DNA from: RGIG3701 sp030530205
GTDB taxonomy: Bacteria; Planctomycetota; Planctomycetia; Pirellulales; Thermoguttaceae
NCBI GenBank assembly: GCA_030530205.1
Contig: JAUMVK010000001.1
Span: forward strand, 186,001 to 250,000
Direction of reading: 5' to 3'
DNA: 64,000 bases
Shown: positions 1-8,637 of the stretch, piece by piece
How positions within the stretch are numbered: position 1 is the first letter of the stretch
Layout of the letters: each line of letters opens with the position of its first letter
The notes under the pieces: generated by a model
What the model was told of the DNA's origin: nothing
Seen by the model: the letters and a program-made list of their open reading frames with translations, nothing else
Databases searched by the model: none
Position numbers and translations under genes: made by a program

Positions 1-181
1 CAGGGTTGGAAAGGAAGTCGTTGGCGGCACCGTTCGCACGGCCACCACAGCCGATCATGACGGCTTTCATTTTTTCACTGCCTTCAGCGTGGGCACTGCG
101 AGCGACAAAGCTCGAAACAGCGGCGGCTCCAGCGACGAGGCCGGAGGTTTTCAGAAAATCACGACGGTTGGTCTGACTCAT
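1..181 (-). CDS. Gfo/Idh/MocA-type oxidoreductase, N-terminal fragment with Tat signal
   Basis: The coding region runs off the left edge, so only about 60 residues are visible. The start reads MSQTNRRDFLKTSGLVAGAA, a twin-arginine signal with the RRDFLK motif and an Ala-rich hydrophobic stretch. After the signal comes MKAVMIGCGGRANGAANDFL, which fits the first beta strand and glycine-rich NAD(P)-binding turn of the Gfo/Idh/MocA family. Planctomycetes carry many exported members of this family, thought to act on sugars outside the cytoplasm. The start codon is the ATG on the minus strand at 179-181, with AAGGAGA roughly 10 nt upstream. The family call rests on the signal and this one motif, since the C-terminal domain lies outside the window. 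Confidence 0.7.
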   Translation of the reverse strand, partial: MSQTNRRDFLKTSGLVAGAAAVSSFVARSAHAEGSEKMKAVMIGCGGRANGAANDFLSNP

Positions 182-403
182 TAAATAGTCTCCTTGAAAT
201 AAGTGTAGGAAGTACGCATTCTGAAGAAGCGATTCTTCCGGTAGGAAATGGGAGGGTACAGCCAGTGGCTGTGGTACATTTTTTATATTATGTGCTTATG
301 GGGGGGCTTTTGTCAAGAGGTGGGGGGAATTTTTTTCCTCTTTTTCCCAAAAAAAAGTGAAAATTTCCCGTGAAAATGAGTCCTGGAGGAAAATCGAGGT
401 GGT

Positions 404-1960
404 TTATTGGCCAGATTCCAGTATAAATCGTTCTTCCCGCTCGACTTTTATCGGCTGCGGGAGCGCCTGAATGTAATCCGTTACCGCGGCAGTAAATGAC
501 CTCGGGACGACCCGGAATCCCGTGCATTTCTTGAGGACGGCGTACCCGTCCCCCCCACGAGCCAAAAAGTCCGTGACGGCGATTTTGTACGTACTTTTCG
601 GGTCGATGGGCTTTCCTTGGAGCGTCAGTTCCCGTATTTCGTTCGTTTTATCATCCACCCGCAATAGAACTTCACGAGAGAATTGCGGGAACGCGGCCAT
701 TCCGGGCTTGATTTTCGCGATAAAATCGAAGAGTTCCAGGAACGTTTCACCGTCAAATTCCAGGACCCAGATCTCATTTTGGAAGGGGAACGAGGTTGAA
801 ATGTCGGCGAGCGTCACGTCTCCAGCGGGGAGACTGGCGCGCAGGGTCCCGCCGTTGATGATGGCGAAATCGCACTCGAGCCCCTCTTTTTTCGCGATCC
901 AGACGAGACTGTCGGCCGTCAGGTCCCCCAGAGCGGTTTCTTTCCGCCTGCAAATTTTATCGTTTCCCGGGAGTTCCGCTTCGGTTTTCGCGATGACTTG
1001 CTGGAACCTTTCCCCCACTTCATCGAGATACGGTTTCAGGATCGCCACGGTTTCGGGGTCCTCCGGAATGTCCTGCGTTACCGGAAGACATCGCCACGAA
1101 AAGTCCTTGATTTCCCCTTTTTCCACAGTAAAACGGGCTTCCCCCAGATACTTGCTCCATTCGTTCGCGGAAACGATCGGGGTTTTGTTCACCCAAACCG
1201 GCTCGCTCATGAGCGTGTGCGAGTGACCGTCCACGATCAGGTCGATCCCCGGAACGTCCCGGGCGAATGAGGCGGAATTGACCTTAACCCCCACGTCGAA
1301 CAGAAGCCCCAAGTGTGTCACGGCAATCACAAGATCGGCGTGCTTTTCCTCCCGCAGGAAACGCACCATCCGCCGCCCGGTTTCGATTTCGTCGAGGAAC
1401 GTGTAACGACCTTCCAGATTCGGCAAAATGTTCACGTTTGCGATGGCGATGCCAAAGATCCCGACGCGGCAGTCGGGAAAATCCAGGACCCGAAACGGTG
1501 TGCCGAGCGGCTGACCGTCGGAGCCAAGAACGTTAGCCGCCCCGAACGGAAAACTGGCCAGAGGAATTTGATTTTGAAGTTTTTCCAGGGGTTGGTCGAA
1601 CTCGTGATTTCCGAACGTGACGTAATCGTATTTCAGATGATTGTAAACCTCAATGTCGGGTCTGGCCTGGAAAAAATCGGACTCGGGCGTTCCGGTGTTC
1701 AGGTCCCCCGCGTCGAGCAGAAGGACGAACGAATTGGGCTGGGCGGCGGTTTCTTGCCGGATCCGCTTCACGAGCGTTGCAAAACGGGCCAGGCCGCCTA
1801 ACTCACCGGAGGGGAGCAAATGGCCGTGATGGTCGTTCGAGTGCAGCACCACGAGGTGCGTTTCCGCCGCCAAAAAGGAAGAAAAAACCAGAACGAGCGG
1901 TAAAACGGCAAAAAAACGGATGAAAGAAAGGGAGAAAAGGGAACCAGGGAAACGAAACAT
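404..1960 (-). CDS. Secreted UshA-like 5'-nucleotidase / metallophosphoesterase
   Basis: This 518-residue protein has a Sec signal peptide (hydrophobic residues about 14-31, cleavage near AAE). An N-terminal metallophosphoesterase domain carries the metal ligands in HSNDHHGH (40-47), DAGD (82-85), GNHEFD (116-121) and a later DGHSHT. The C-terminal 5'-nucleotidase domain has NGGTLR and the substrate-stacking region RGGDGY near the end. Length and domain order match UshA/YfkN-type enzymes, which dephosphorylate nucleotides or hydrolyse UDP-sugars outside the cytoplasm. It is transcribed divergently from the metal-efflux operon. The start codon is preceded by AGGA at about 9 nt, and a good promoter lies at 2009-2036. 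The exact substrate cannot be read from sequence. Confidence 0.88.
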   Translation of the reverse strand: MFRFPGSLFSLSFIRFFAVLPLVLVFSSFLAAETHLVVLHSNDHHGHLLPSGELGGLARFATLVKRIRQETAAQPNSFVLLLDAGDLNTGTPESDFFQARPDIEVYNHLKYDYVTFGNHEFDQPLEKLQNQIPLASFPFGAANVLGSDGQPLGTPFRVLDFPDCRVGIFGIAIANVNILPNLEGRYTFLDEIETGRRMVRFLREEKHADLVIAVTHLGLLFDVGVKVNSASFARDVPGIDLIVDGHSHTLMSEPVWVNKTPIVSANEWSKYLGEARFTVEKGEIKDFSWRCLPVTQDIPEDPETVAILKPYLDEVGERFQQVIAKTEAELPGNDKICRRKETALGDLTADSLVWIAKKEGLECDFAIINGGTLRASLPAGDVTLADISTSFPFQNEIWVLEFDGETFLELFDFIAKIKPGMAAFPQFSREVLLRVDDKTNEIRELTLQGKPIDPKSTYKIAVTDFLARGGDGYAVLKKCTGFRVVPRSFTAAVTDYIQALPQPIKVEREERFILESGQ

Positions 1961-2008
1961 AAAAGGAGGTCCTAAAATGTGGGTGGTATTGGAGTTGGAT
2001 TTTCGCTC

Positions 2009-2036
2009 ATTATACCGGATTTTGAGTCTTTCGCAA
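2009..2036 (-). promoter_or_regulatory. Sigma-70-like promoter of the 5'-nucleotidase gene
   Basis: On the minus strand a -35 box TTGCGA (2031-2036) and a perfect TATAAT (2009-2014) are separated by 16 nt. Transcription would start about 40 nt upstream of the ATG at 1960. It is back to back with the promoter at 2085-2113. Confidence 0.6.
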
Positions 2037-2084
2037 GGTCAACCCCTCACATTTTTTGAAAAAACGTTTTTTCCTGAAACCCCC

Positions 2085-2113
2085 TTGACAAAAAGCGACC
2101 GAAATGGTAGAAT
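2085..2113 (+). promoter_or_regulatory. Strong sigma-70-like promoter of the metal-efflux operon
   Basis: A consensus -35 TTGACA (2085-2090) is followed after exactly 17 nt by TAGAAT (2108-2113). The expected transcription start is near 2120. This makes the in-frame ATG at 2104 unusable and supports the ATG at 2146 as the start of the first operon gene. Confidence 0.7.
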
Positions 2114-2145
2114 CCAGACTAACTTCTTTTGAGAAAGCGGAGAAA

Positions 2146-2610
2146 ATGGGAAAACCAGATTTCATTTCGATTTTGTGCCTGAGCCTTGCGCTGCTTGCGA
2201 ATCCCCTGATCGGGATGCAGTACTGCACGGTCCATCACCATTTTCTCGAAAAACTCGATGAAATTCACGCTCACGCAGAGCATCCCGGCAGTTGGATCAC
2301 GTGCGATCATGAATCGCATCATGACGCCCCGCCCTTAGAAACCACTGGGAAGAATTTTCCGTCTGAGATTTGCGGCTGCGTGGTCCACGAACATTCCGGC
2401 GCGTGTGAGTCGATGATTCCCGCCGAGTTCTTCTTTCCGGAGTCACTTTCGTTTTTCTCTCTTTGGGGTTCAGTTGCGATTCCCGTTTTCACGTTCAATT
2501 CATTTTCAGATGTGCCGGCGCTCAGGTTCCGGCCCGGTCAAAATTCCTTCCTGACGTTTTCTTCAGGGAAAGTACGCACGCATCTTTTAAAAAATGTGCT
2601 CGTGATTTGA
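2146..2610 (+). CDS. Secreted His/Cys-rich small protein, first gene of the metal-efflux operon
   Basis: This is a 154-residue protein I do not recognise by family. It begins MGKPDF followed by a hydrophobic segment (about residues 6-23) that looks like a signal peptide. The mature part is rich in metal-ligand residues: CTVHHH, HAHAEH, CDHESHH, CGC and HEHSGAC. A second hydrophobic stretch near residues 95-115 may be a membrane segment or a buried core. The gene is 61 nt upstream of the His-rich efflux adaptor and behind the same promoter, so it probably binds or senses the exported metal outside the cytoplasm (inference). An earlier ATG at 2104 lies inside the promoter and is rejected. The Shine-Dalgarno site is weak (GGAG very close to the ATG). 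Confidence 0.6.
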   Translation: MGKPDFISILCLSLALLANPLIGMQYCTVHHHFLEKLDEIHAHAEHPGSWITCDHESHHDAPPLETTGKNFPSEICGCVVHEHSGACESMIPAEFFFPESLSFFSLWGSVAIPVFTFNSFSDVPALRFRPGQNSFLTFSSGKVRTHLLKNVLVI

Positions 2611-2671
2611 GGACGAACCTTTTTGCGTTCGTATTTTTGAATCACTTTTAAACTTCATTTTAGGTCTATTT

Positions 2672-4156
2672 ATGAAAAAAACGGATTTAATCATCAGTTC
2701 CATTCTGGTTTTAATGGTCATTGGTCTTTTGGTTGGTGTAAAATTAATGCCCCATAATGAGCACGATGGTCATGTACATACGGAAGAGTGTGATCACGAT
2801 CACGGTCACGCAGACCATGACGGCCACGATCACGATCATGGACACGCACACGATGCCCACGACGACCACGGCCATGATCACGATGGCCATGACCACGACC
2901 ATGACGGCCACGCGGGCGAGGAGATCGCTCTGAAACCCGGCGCACTGAAAAATATTGATCTGGATTCAGCCGACTCGGTTTTGGAACTGGCGGTTGGAAG
3001 TTTCACGCGGACGCACTCGATCCCGGCGATGGTGATGGAGTACCAGGGCCGAACGACCTCGAAGGTGGCGGCCCCACACGCGGGAATCGTGACGAAAATC
3101 TACCGCGAGCCTGGGGAATCCGTGGTGCCGGGAGAGCCGCTTTTTGATCTTACCCTCAGTCTTCCTGAAATGATGGAAGCGCAGACGAATTTTCTGAAGC
3201 TGCACGAGACGAAAGAGTTTCTTGAGGGAGAGATCGCGGAAATCGATAAAAACCTCAACGGTCTGGCCCCACAGCGTCGCCGCGAGTTGGATGTGCGTCT
3301 GAAGGAAACCGAAATCGAGATCCGCAACAGTCAGAATGCGCTTCGTGTGCTGGGTCTTCCGGACAAAATGATCTCTGAAATGGAAGATAAACACCAGATG
3401 GTCACTTACGTCGGGACGGTCCACGTTCCGCATGTGAGCCACCACGGGATCGTTTCGGAGCAGAATCCCGGCGAATCCGACTGCTCGGTGGTTTTTGAAA
3501 CTCTTTATGTTCACGTCGGCGCCAAGGTCGAGGTGGGCGAGACGCTTTGCGACCTTTGCGACCTCTGCGAACTGACGGTCCGCGGCGACGCCTACGCGGT
3601 GAATGAGGAATTGCTTCTCGACGCGCTGAAAAATCCCGAAACACCGGTCCGCGTCGTGTTTGAACGGACGGGAAAGGCCCCGCTTGAAAATCTCCGTCTG
3701 CGGATGGTCGAGAGCAAAGTCGATGAAACGAACCGGACGATCTCGTGCTTCGCGGACTTCAAAAACGTGGCGCTGGAGGATGCTAAACCTTCGGAAAATG
3801 AAGGAAAGCGTTACATCCACTGGCTCTACAAACCGGGCCAGCGTGGCGTGATGGAGATCGCTTACGAAACGGTCCCGGACGTTATTGTGGTACCGGCGGG
3901 TGCCGTGGCGAAGGACGTGAATGAAACGTTCGTTTTTGAGCTTGAGGAAGAATTGGAAAATGGCGAGAAAGTCTGGCACCGGCATCCGGTCCACCTTCTT
4001 TTCCGCACGAGCGAGCAGGCGGTCCTGGCGAATGACGGCTCCGTGAAGCCCGGGATCCGGATCGCGGCCCGCAGCGCATCGTTCCTGCAGGACGCCCTGA
4101 ACGCCCAGAACGGCAGCGGCGCGAAAATCGACCCCCACGCCGGGCATAATCACTGA
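2672..4156 (+). CDS. Efflux RND periplasmic adaptor (CusB/CzcB-like) with a His-rich N-terminal tract
   Basis: This 494-residue membrane-fusion protein links an RND pump to the outer membrane. An N-terminal anchor (about residues 7-24) is followed by a histidine/aspartate tract with 21 His between residues 28 and 80, arranged as HDH/GHDH repeats, probably binding divalent or monovalent metal ions. The adaptor body follows: a lipoyl/barrel-sandwich half (APHAGIVTKIYREPGESV), an alpha-helical hairpin (about residues 170-225), the second lipoyl half and the beta-barrel. The second lipoyl half contains CDLCDLCEL, with three cysteines where most relatives have none or one. The RND gene follows after 39 nt. 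The metal is unknown; Cu/Ag, Zn/Co/Cd or Ni are all possible. Confidence 0.88.
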   Translation: MKKTDLIISSILVLMVIGLLVGVKLMPHNEHDGHVHTEECDHDHGHADHDGHDHDHGHAHDAHDDHGHDHDGHDHDHDGHAGEEIALKPGALKNIDLDSADSVLELAVGSFTRTHSIPAMVMEYQGRTTSKVAAPHAGIVTKIYREPGESVVPGEPLFDLTLSLPEMMEAQTNFLKLHETKEFLEGEIAEIDKNLNGLAPQRRRELDVRLKETEIEIRNSQNALRVLGLPDKMISEMEDKHQMVTYVGTVHVPHVSHHGIVSEQNPGESDCSVVFETLYVHVGAKVEVGETLCDLCDLCELTVRGDAYAVNEELLLDALKNPETPVRVVFERTGKAPLENLRLRMVESKVDETNRTISCFADFKNVALEDAKPSENEGKRYIHWLYKPGQRGVMEIAYETVPDVIVVPAGAVAKDVNETFVFELEEELENGEKVWHRHPVHLLFRTSEQAVLANDGSVKPGIRIAARSASFLQDALNAQNGSGAKIDPHAGHNH

Positions 4157-4195
4157 ACTTTCGCCTTGACCTCAAAAACCACGGATAAAAAACTC

Positions 4196-7100
4196 ATGTT
4201 CAATTTTATAGTAAAATGCTCGCTTAATAACCGATTGATCGTGCTCGCGTGCGCGTTGGGCCTTTTTATCTTTGGCACGATTCAGGCGCTGAAACTCCCC
4301 ATCGAGGTGATTCCGGACATAAGCCGCCCGCGCGTGACGATCATGACCGAATGCCCAGGAATGGCGCCGGAGGAAATCGAAACCCAGGTCACGACGCCGC
4401 TGGAAACGTACCTGAACGGCGCGACGGGCGTGAAGACCATCCGGAGTAACTCGACGGCCGGCCTTTCGGTCTGTCAGGTCGAATTCGACTGGTCGGTCCA
4501 GCCGCTGACCTGCCGCCAGATCGTGGATGAACGGATCCAGCTCGCGGCTGAATCCCTTCCGGAAGGCGTGACGCCGCGCATGACGCCGGTCACGTCGATG
4601 CTCGCCCAATTAATGTTTCTGACGGTCTGGGACGAAGAAGACGAATTAAACTCGATGGACCTGCGCACGATCGCGGACTGGACGATCCGCAAGCAGCTGC
4701 TCGAGATCCCCGGCATTTCGGAGATCCTCGTCATCGGCGGAGACGTCAAGCAGTTCCAGGTCCAGGCCCGGCCCGAAGAAATGAAAAAGTACGGGGTCAC
4801 GCTCGAAGAGATCGAAGAGGCCCTTGAGCAAAGCAGCCAAAACGTGACCGGCGGTTTCCTTACGCGGCAGGGGCCGGACCAGATCCTCGTCCGTTCGCTC
4901 GGAAGGATCGACGAACCGACCGACGAAAAGAAACTCGAAGCGCTGCGAAAGCTCGTGGTGGATCCTGAGGCGCAGCCGCCCGTCTGCCTGGCTCAGGTCG
5001 CCAAGGTCAGCTGCGAGCCGGCGGTGAAAGTCGGCTCGGCCGGTGCGTACGTCCGCCGGGAGGACGGCTTGGTCTATTCCGGTCACGCGGTCGTTTTGAC
5101 GATCGAAAAGCAGTTGAACGCGGACACGCGCCGGCTTTCCGCGGCAATTCTTGAAAAGTCGAAGCAGATCGAAAAGACGCTCCGGACGGCTCACCCGGGA
5201 GTGCGGATCGAGCCGCTTTACCAGCAGCAGACGTTCATCAATCTCGCGTTCCATAACGTGCTGGAATCGCTCTGGGTCGGCGCGCTTCTGGTCTTCATCG
5301 TTCTGGTGCTTTTCCTGATGAATATTCGCGTCACGCTGATCACGATTCTGGCGATGCCGCTTTCGGTGCTGATCGCGTGCCTGATTTTCGCGTGGTTCGG
5401 CCTGACGATCAACACCATGACGCTCGGCGGTCTGGCGGTCGGGATCGGCGAACTCGTGGACGACGCGATCGTGGACGTGGAGAATATTTTCCGCCGTCTG
5501 CGCGAGAATTTCCGCCTTCCCGAGGGCCAAAGGAAAACGGCGATTTCGGTCGTTTTTCACGCCAGCGTCGAGATCCGAAACTCGATCGTGTACGGCACGA
5601 TGATCGTCGTGCTGGTCTTCTTCCCGATCTTCTTCCTGCCCGGGATGGAAGGCCGGCTCTTTTCACCGCTGGGGCTCGCGTATGTCGTTTCGCTCCTTTC
5701 CTCGCTGGTCGTTTCCCTGACGCTGACGCCGGTTTTGGCGTACTTCCTGCTTCCGGCCAAGGCCCGAAAGTCGAGCATGCACCGGGACGGCCTGGTCCTG
5801 CGTCTGGTTCAGTGGCTTGCTGGTTGCGCGATTCGTGTGAGTCTCGCGTTTCCCAAGGTGATCCTGACGCTTGCATTCATGGCCATTTTGGTCGCCGGGT
5901 GGATTTTCCTCGGGATGGAACGCGACTTTGTGCCGCCGTTCAACGAAGGGGCGCCGCAGGTCAACGTGACGCTCGCGCCGGGAAAATCGCTCGAAACGAG
6001 TGAAAAGTACGGCGACGCCATCGCGGCAAAACTATTCCAGATCGACGGCGTACTTTCGGTCGTGCGAAAGACGGGACGCGCGGAGCTCGACGAGCATGCC
6101 GTGCCGATCAACCAGTCGGAAATGCTCTGCACGCTGGACCTGAATTCCAAACGGAGCATTCATGAGATTTTCAACGACATTGACCGGATCATCACGCCGA
6201 GCGAAACGCCGGGGGTGGTGAGTTTTTACGACCAGCCGCTTCAGCACGCCATTTCGCACTTGCGGACGGGCAGCAGTTCCTCGATCGCGATCAAGGTCCG
6301 AGGGAGCGATATGCGGATCCTGCGCCAGCGTTCGGCCGAAATTCAGCGCCTGATTTCGAAAGTCCAGGGGATCGGGACGGTCCGGATCAATCCCGTGCAG
6401 ATCGACATTCCTCAGCTCCAGATCACGCTGGACCGTGACGCGCTGGCCGTTTATGGTCTGACGCCCGAAAAGGTGAATCGAACGATCGAGATCGCCATGC
6501 AGGGGGTCGAGACCGTGCAGATCCTCGACGGTGAGCGCAAATTCGACGTTCTGCTTCGTCTTGAGGACGACTGCCGCGAGGACCTGGACGCGCTGCGTCA
6601 GCTTCCGATCCAGATCCCGTCCGGCGGGACGATCCCGCTTTACGAGATTGCGGAAATTCACGACGCAAAAGGGCCTTCGAGCATCACGCACGAGGCGTGC
6701 CGGGCGCAGATCACGGTGCAGGCCAGTCCGAGAAATCGCGGCGCGGTGGACGTGAAAAACGACATCGACGAGGTTTTGGAGCCGCATTGGGCCGAACTGA
6801 CCGCCGGGGACGTTTCCATCGAACTGACCGGGCTTTTCCAGAGTGAGCAGGAATCGACACGCCGCCTGCTTTTCCTTTCCATTTTCTCTCTCGTGGCGAT
6901 TTTCCTGGTTTTGTACCGAATGTTCCACTCGGCCAATATTTCGCTGCAGATCATGGCGTCGCTGCCCCTTGCGCTCGTTGGGGCGGTTGCGGCGATGGTT
7001 TTAACCGGTCAGGACCGCTCGGTTCCAAACCTGGTCGGGATGATCTCCCTGTGCGGGATCGCATCGAGAAACGGGATTTTGCTCATCGACCACTACTTCC

Positions 7101-7405
7101 ATCTGATGCGGTACGAGGGGATGACTTTTTCCAAAGAACTCCTGATCCATGCGGGAAAAGACCGCGTTGCGCCGGTGCTTATGACCGCTCTGACGTCGGT
7201 TTTGGGGCTCATTCCGCTGACGCTTTCGCCCGACACGCCGGGGCGTGAGATCCTGTACCCGATCGCCACGGTGGTCGTGGGTGGCCTCGTGACCTCGACG
7301 CTGATGGAATTCTTCGTCCGTCCGGCCCTTTTCTGGCTCTGCGCCCAACACTCGGTCAGAAAATTAATGGAAGAAGGCGTGGCTGAAAGCGAGAGAATAG
7401 ACTAA
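4196..7405 (+). CDS. CusA/CzcA-type heavy-metal RND efflux transporter
   Basis: This inner-membrane proton antiporter of about 1069 residues has the usual length for the family. It opens with MFNFIVKCSLNNRLIVL, the cytoplasmic start and TM1. A first large periplasmic loop comes next, then TMs 2-6 with GELVDDAIVDVENIFRR, the TM4 motif carrying the proton-relay acids. A second periplasmic loop and the final TM block (GLIPLTLSPDTPG) follow. The ATG at 4196 is preferred over the TTG at 4166 because homologues start at this position. The TM4 motif resembles divergent HME-type pumps rather than drug (HAE) pumps. The pump is coupled to the His-rich adaptor. No outer-membrane channel gene follows, so a TolC/CusC partner must be encoded elsewhere. 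Confidence 0.9.
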   Translation: MFNFIVKCSLNNRLIVLACALGLFIFGTIQALKLPIEVIPDISRPRVTIMTECPGMAPEEIETQVTTPLETYLNGATGVKTIRSNSTAGLSVCQVEFDWSVQPLTCRQIVDERIQLAAESLPEGVTPRMTPVTSMLAQLMFLTVWDEEDELNSMDLRTIADWTIRKQLLEIPGISEILVIGGDVKQFQVQARPEEMKKYGVTLEEIEEALEQSSQNVTGGFLTRQGPDQILVRSLGRIDEPTDEKKLEALRKLVVDPEAQPPVCLAQVAKVSCEPAVKVGSAGAYVRREDGLVYSGHAVVLTIEKQLNADTRRLSAAILEKSKQIEKTLRTAHPGVRIEPLYQQQTFINLAFHNVLESLWVGALLVFIVLVLFLMNIRVTLITILAMPLSVLIACLIFAWFGLTINTMTLGGLAVGIGELVDDAIVDVENIFRRLRENFRLPEGQRKTAISVVFHASVEIRNSIVYGTMIVVLVFFPIFFLPGMEGRLFSPLGLAYVVSLLSSLVVSLTLTPVLAYFLLPAKARKSSMHRDGLVLRLVQWLAGCAIRVSLAFPKVILTLAFMAILVAGWIFLGMERDFVPPFNEGAPQVNVTLAPGKSLETSEKYGDAIAAKLFQIDGVLSVVRKTGRAELDEHAVPINQSEMLCTLDLNSKRSIHEIFNDIDRIITPSETPGVVSFYDQPLQHAISHLRTGSSSSIAIKVRGSDMRILRQRSAEIQRLISKVQGIGTVRINPVQIDIPQLQITLDRDALAVYGLTPEKVNRTIEIAMQGVETVQILDGERKFDVLLRLEDDCREDLDALRQLPIQIPSGGTIPLYEIAEIHDAKGPSSITHEACRAQITVQASPRNRGAVDVKNDIDEVLEPHWAELTAGDVSIELTGLFQSEQESTRRLLFLSIFSLVAIFLVLYRMFHSANISLQIMASLPLALVGAVAAMVLTGQDRSVPNLVGMISLCGIASRNGILLIDHYFHLMRYEGMTFSKELLIHAGKDRVAPVLMTALTSVLGLIPLTLSPDTPGREILYPIATVVVGGLVTSTLMEFFVRPALFWLCAQHSVRKLMEEGVAESERID

Positions 7406-7440
7406 TCTCAAGGCGTGAACGTTCTTCACCTCCAACCTTG

Positions 7441-7579
7441 ATTTAAACACGGATTTGCACGGATTAAAAGGATTAAAACAGATTATTTCCAGTTCATTTT
7501 TAAGTTCTTTTTGGATTTAATCTTAAAACAAAATAAAATCCTTTTGATCCACGGGATCCGTGAAAATCCGTGTTTAAAT
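7441..7579. repeat. Long palindromic repeat, copy 1 (ATTTAAACACGGAT ends)
   Basis: The left end ATTTAAACACGGATTT is mirrored at the right end by AAATCCGTGTTTAAAT. Further inside, each arm repeats a CACGGATT/GGATCCGTG module and AAAAGGATT/AATCCTTTT. The element is about 139 bp and fills the gap between the convergent RND pump and esterase genes. Related copies are at 19414-19548 and 60077-60197. The rest of the 7406-7700 gap shows nothing recognisable. Confidence 0.8.
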
Positions 7580-7700
7580 AAAAGTTTACAGTGAATGAGT
7601 TTTGTCTTTAAGAAAAGGGAGGTTTTGAGGACGTCCCTCTAAGCTAATAATCCCTGGGATCAAAAGGCGCTGGTATGCACCTGTCGGATGAACTGGAAAG

Positions 7701-8573
7701 CTATAGTATCAGTTCGATCCAGTCGTACATGCTCTTGAGCCACGATCCCGTGTGCTCGGATTTGTAGTCACCGACGAACGTGTGGCGTGTTTTGGCGTAA
7801 ATGTGAAGCTCGGCCGGAATGTTCATCAGACGCAGCTGACGGTAAAGAGCCAGTGCGCCGGTGGGGGTGCAGGTCGTGTCCTCATCGCCGAAGAAGATGC
7901 AGAACGGCGGCGTTTTCTCGTCGAAGTACAAATTGTCGGCCAGAGCCATTTCGTTCGATTTCGAGCCGCAGGAGTACTTCTCGGCGGGAACGAGGTACGC
8001 CGGATAAAGCGGCGCGGCAAAATTCAGGTGGCATGGGATCTGGTCGATCTCGTCGATCGGGTCGTAGGCCCGGTGCTGGGAATTTACCGCGCAAAAGACC
8101 GTCAGATGACCGCCCGCGGAACCACCCATCGCGCCGATTTTTTCCGGGTCGAAACCCCATTCCGAGGCTTTGGACCGCACGAGACGGATCGCCCGCTGGG
8201 CGTCCTGCCACGCCGCCTTGTGACGCTCCTCGCCGGCCCACTTGCGCACCGGGACGCGGTACTGCAGCACGGCGCAGACGTAGCCGCGTTCACGGAAGTA
8301 CTCGGCCGTGTAGTAGAACGCGCCGGGATAGACGCTCAGGAACGCGTACCCACCGCCGGGGAAAATGAGGAGGCATTTGCCGTTGGCCTTCGACTTTTCA
8401 GGCAGAAAAACGTCCAGCATTGGGCACGTGACGTCTTTCGTCGCTTTGATTTTCTCAACGGATTCCGTCTCATTGGGAGCCAGACCGGGCCAGACCCGAA
8501 CGTGGAAGTCCTGCGCCAACGCGACCGTTGAAAAAAGAAAGAGCAAAACGAGGGAAAAAACCGGTTTCATCAT
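7701..8573 (-). CDS. Secreted alpha/beta hydrolase, acetylxylan-esterase/BD-FAE-like
   Basis: This 290-residue protein has a signal peptide (MMKPVFSLVLLFLFSTVALA). Its fold markers are an oxyanion motif FPGGGY, the nucleophile elbow GGSAGGH (GxSxG) and a C-terminal triad His in TRHTFVG preceded by an Asp in FFGDEDTTC. The order matches carbohydrate esterases of the BD-FAE/acetylxylan esterase kind, which remove acetyl or feruloyl groups from plant polysaccharides; the substrate here is inferred. The start is set by AAGGA 9 nt upstream of the ATG at 8571-8573, and the signal peptide begins there; an in-frame upstream extension lacks both. A prepilin-like gene lies just upstream on the same strand. 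Confidence 0.82.
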   Translation of the reverse strand: MMKPVFSLVLLFLFSTVALAQDFHVRVWPGLAPNETESVEKIKATKDVTCPMLDVFLPEKSKANGKCLLIFPGGGYAFLSVYPGAFYYTAEYFRERGYVCAVLQYRVPVRKWAGEERHKAAWQDAQRAIRLVRSKASEWGFDPEKIGAMGGSAGGHLTVFCAVNSQHRAYDPIDEIDQIPCHLNFAAPLYPAYLVPAEKYSCGSKSNEMALADNLYFDEKTPPFCIFFGDEDTTCTPTGALALYRQLRLMNIPAELHIYAKTRHTFVGDYKSEHTGSWLKSMYDWIELIL

Positions 8574-8637
8574 GATCAGAAATCCTTGATTGGAAGGGGA
8601 AGGGTGGGAAAAAAGGGAAACGCCGCGCAGCGGGACG

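Noticed and set aside
1978..2132. Small plus-strand frame starting at an ATG with a perfect AGGAGGT site upstream
   Set aside because: The site is the near-palindromic mirror of the minus-strand ribosome-binding region of the 5'-nucleotidase gene, and the frame runs through both divergent promoters.
2966..4153. Long minus-strand frame opposite the efflux adaptor
   Set aside because: Its composition is typical of an antisense shadow (Arg/His/Phe-rich, no motifs), and the plus-strand adaptor is unambiguous.
4166..4195. TTG start extending the RND pump by ten residues
   Set aside because: The ATG at 4196 gives the normal N-terminus of CusA/CzcA proteins, and the extension is polar with no Shine-Dalgarno site.
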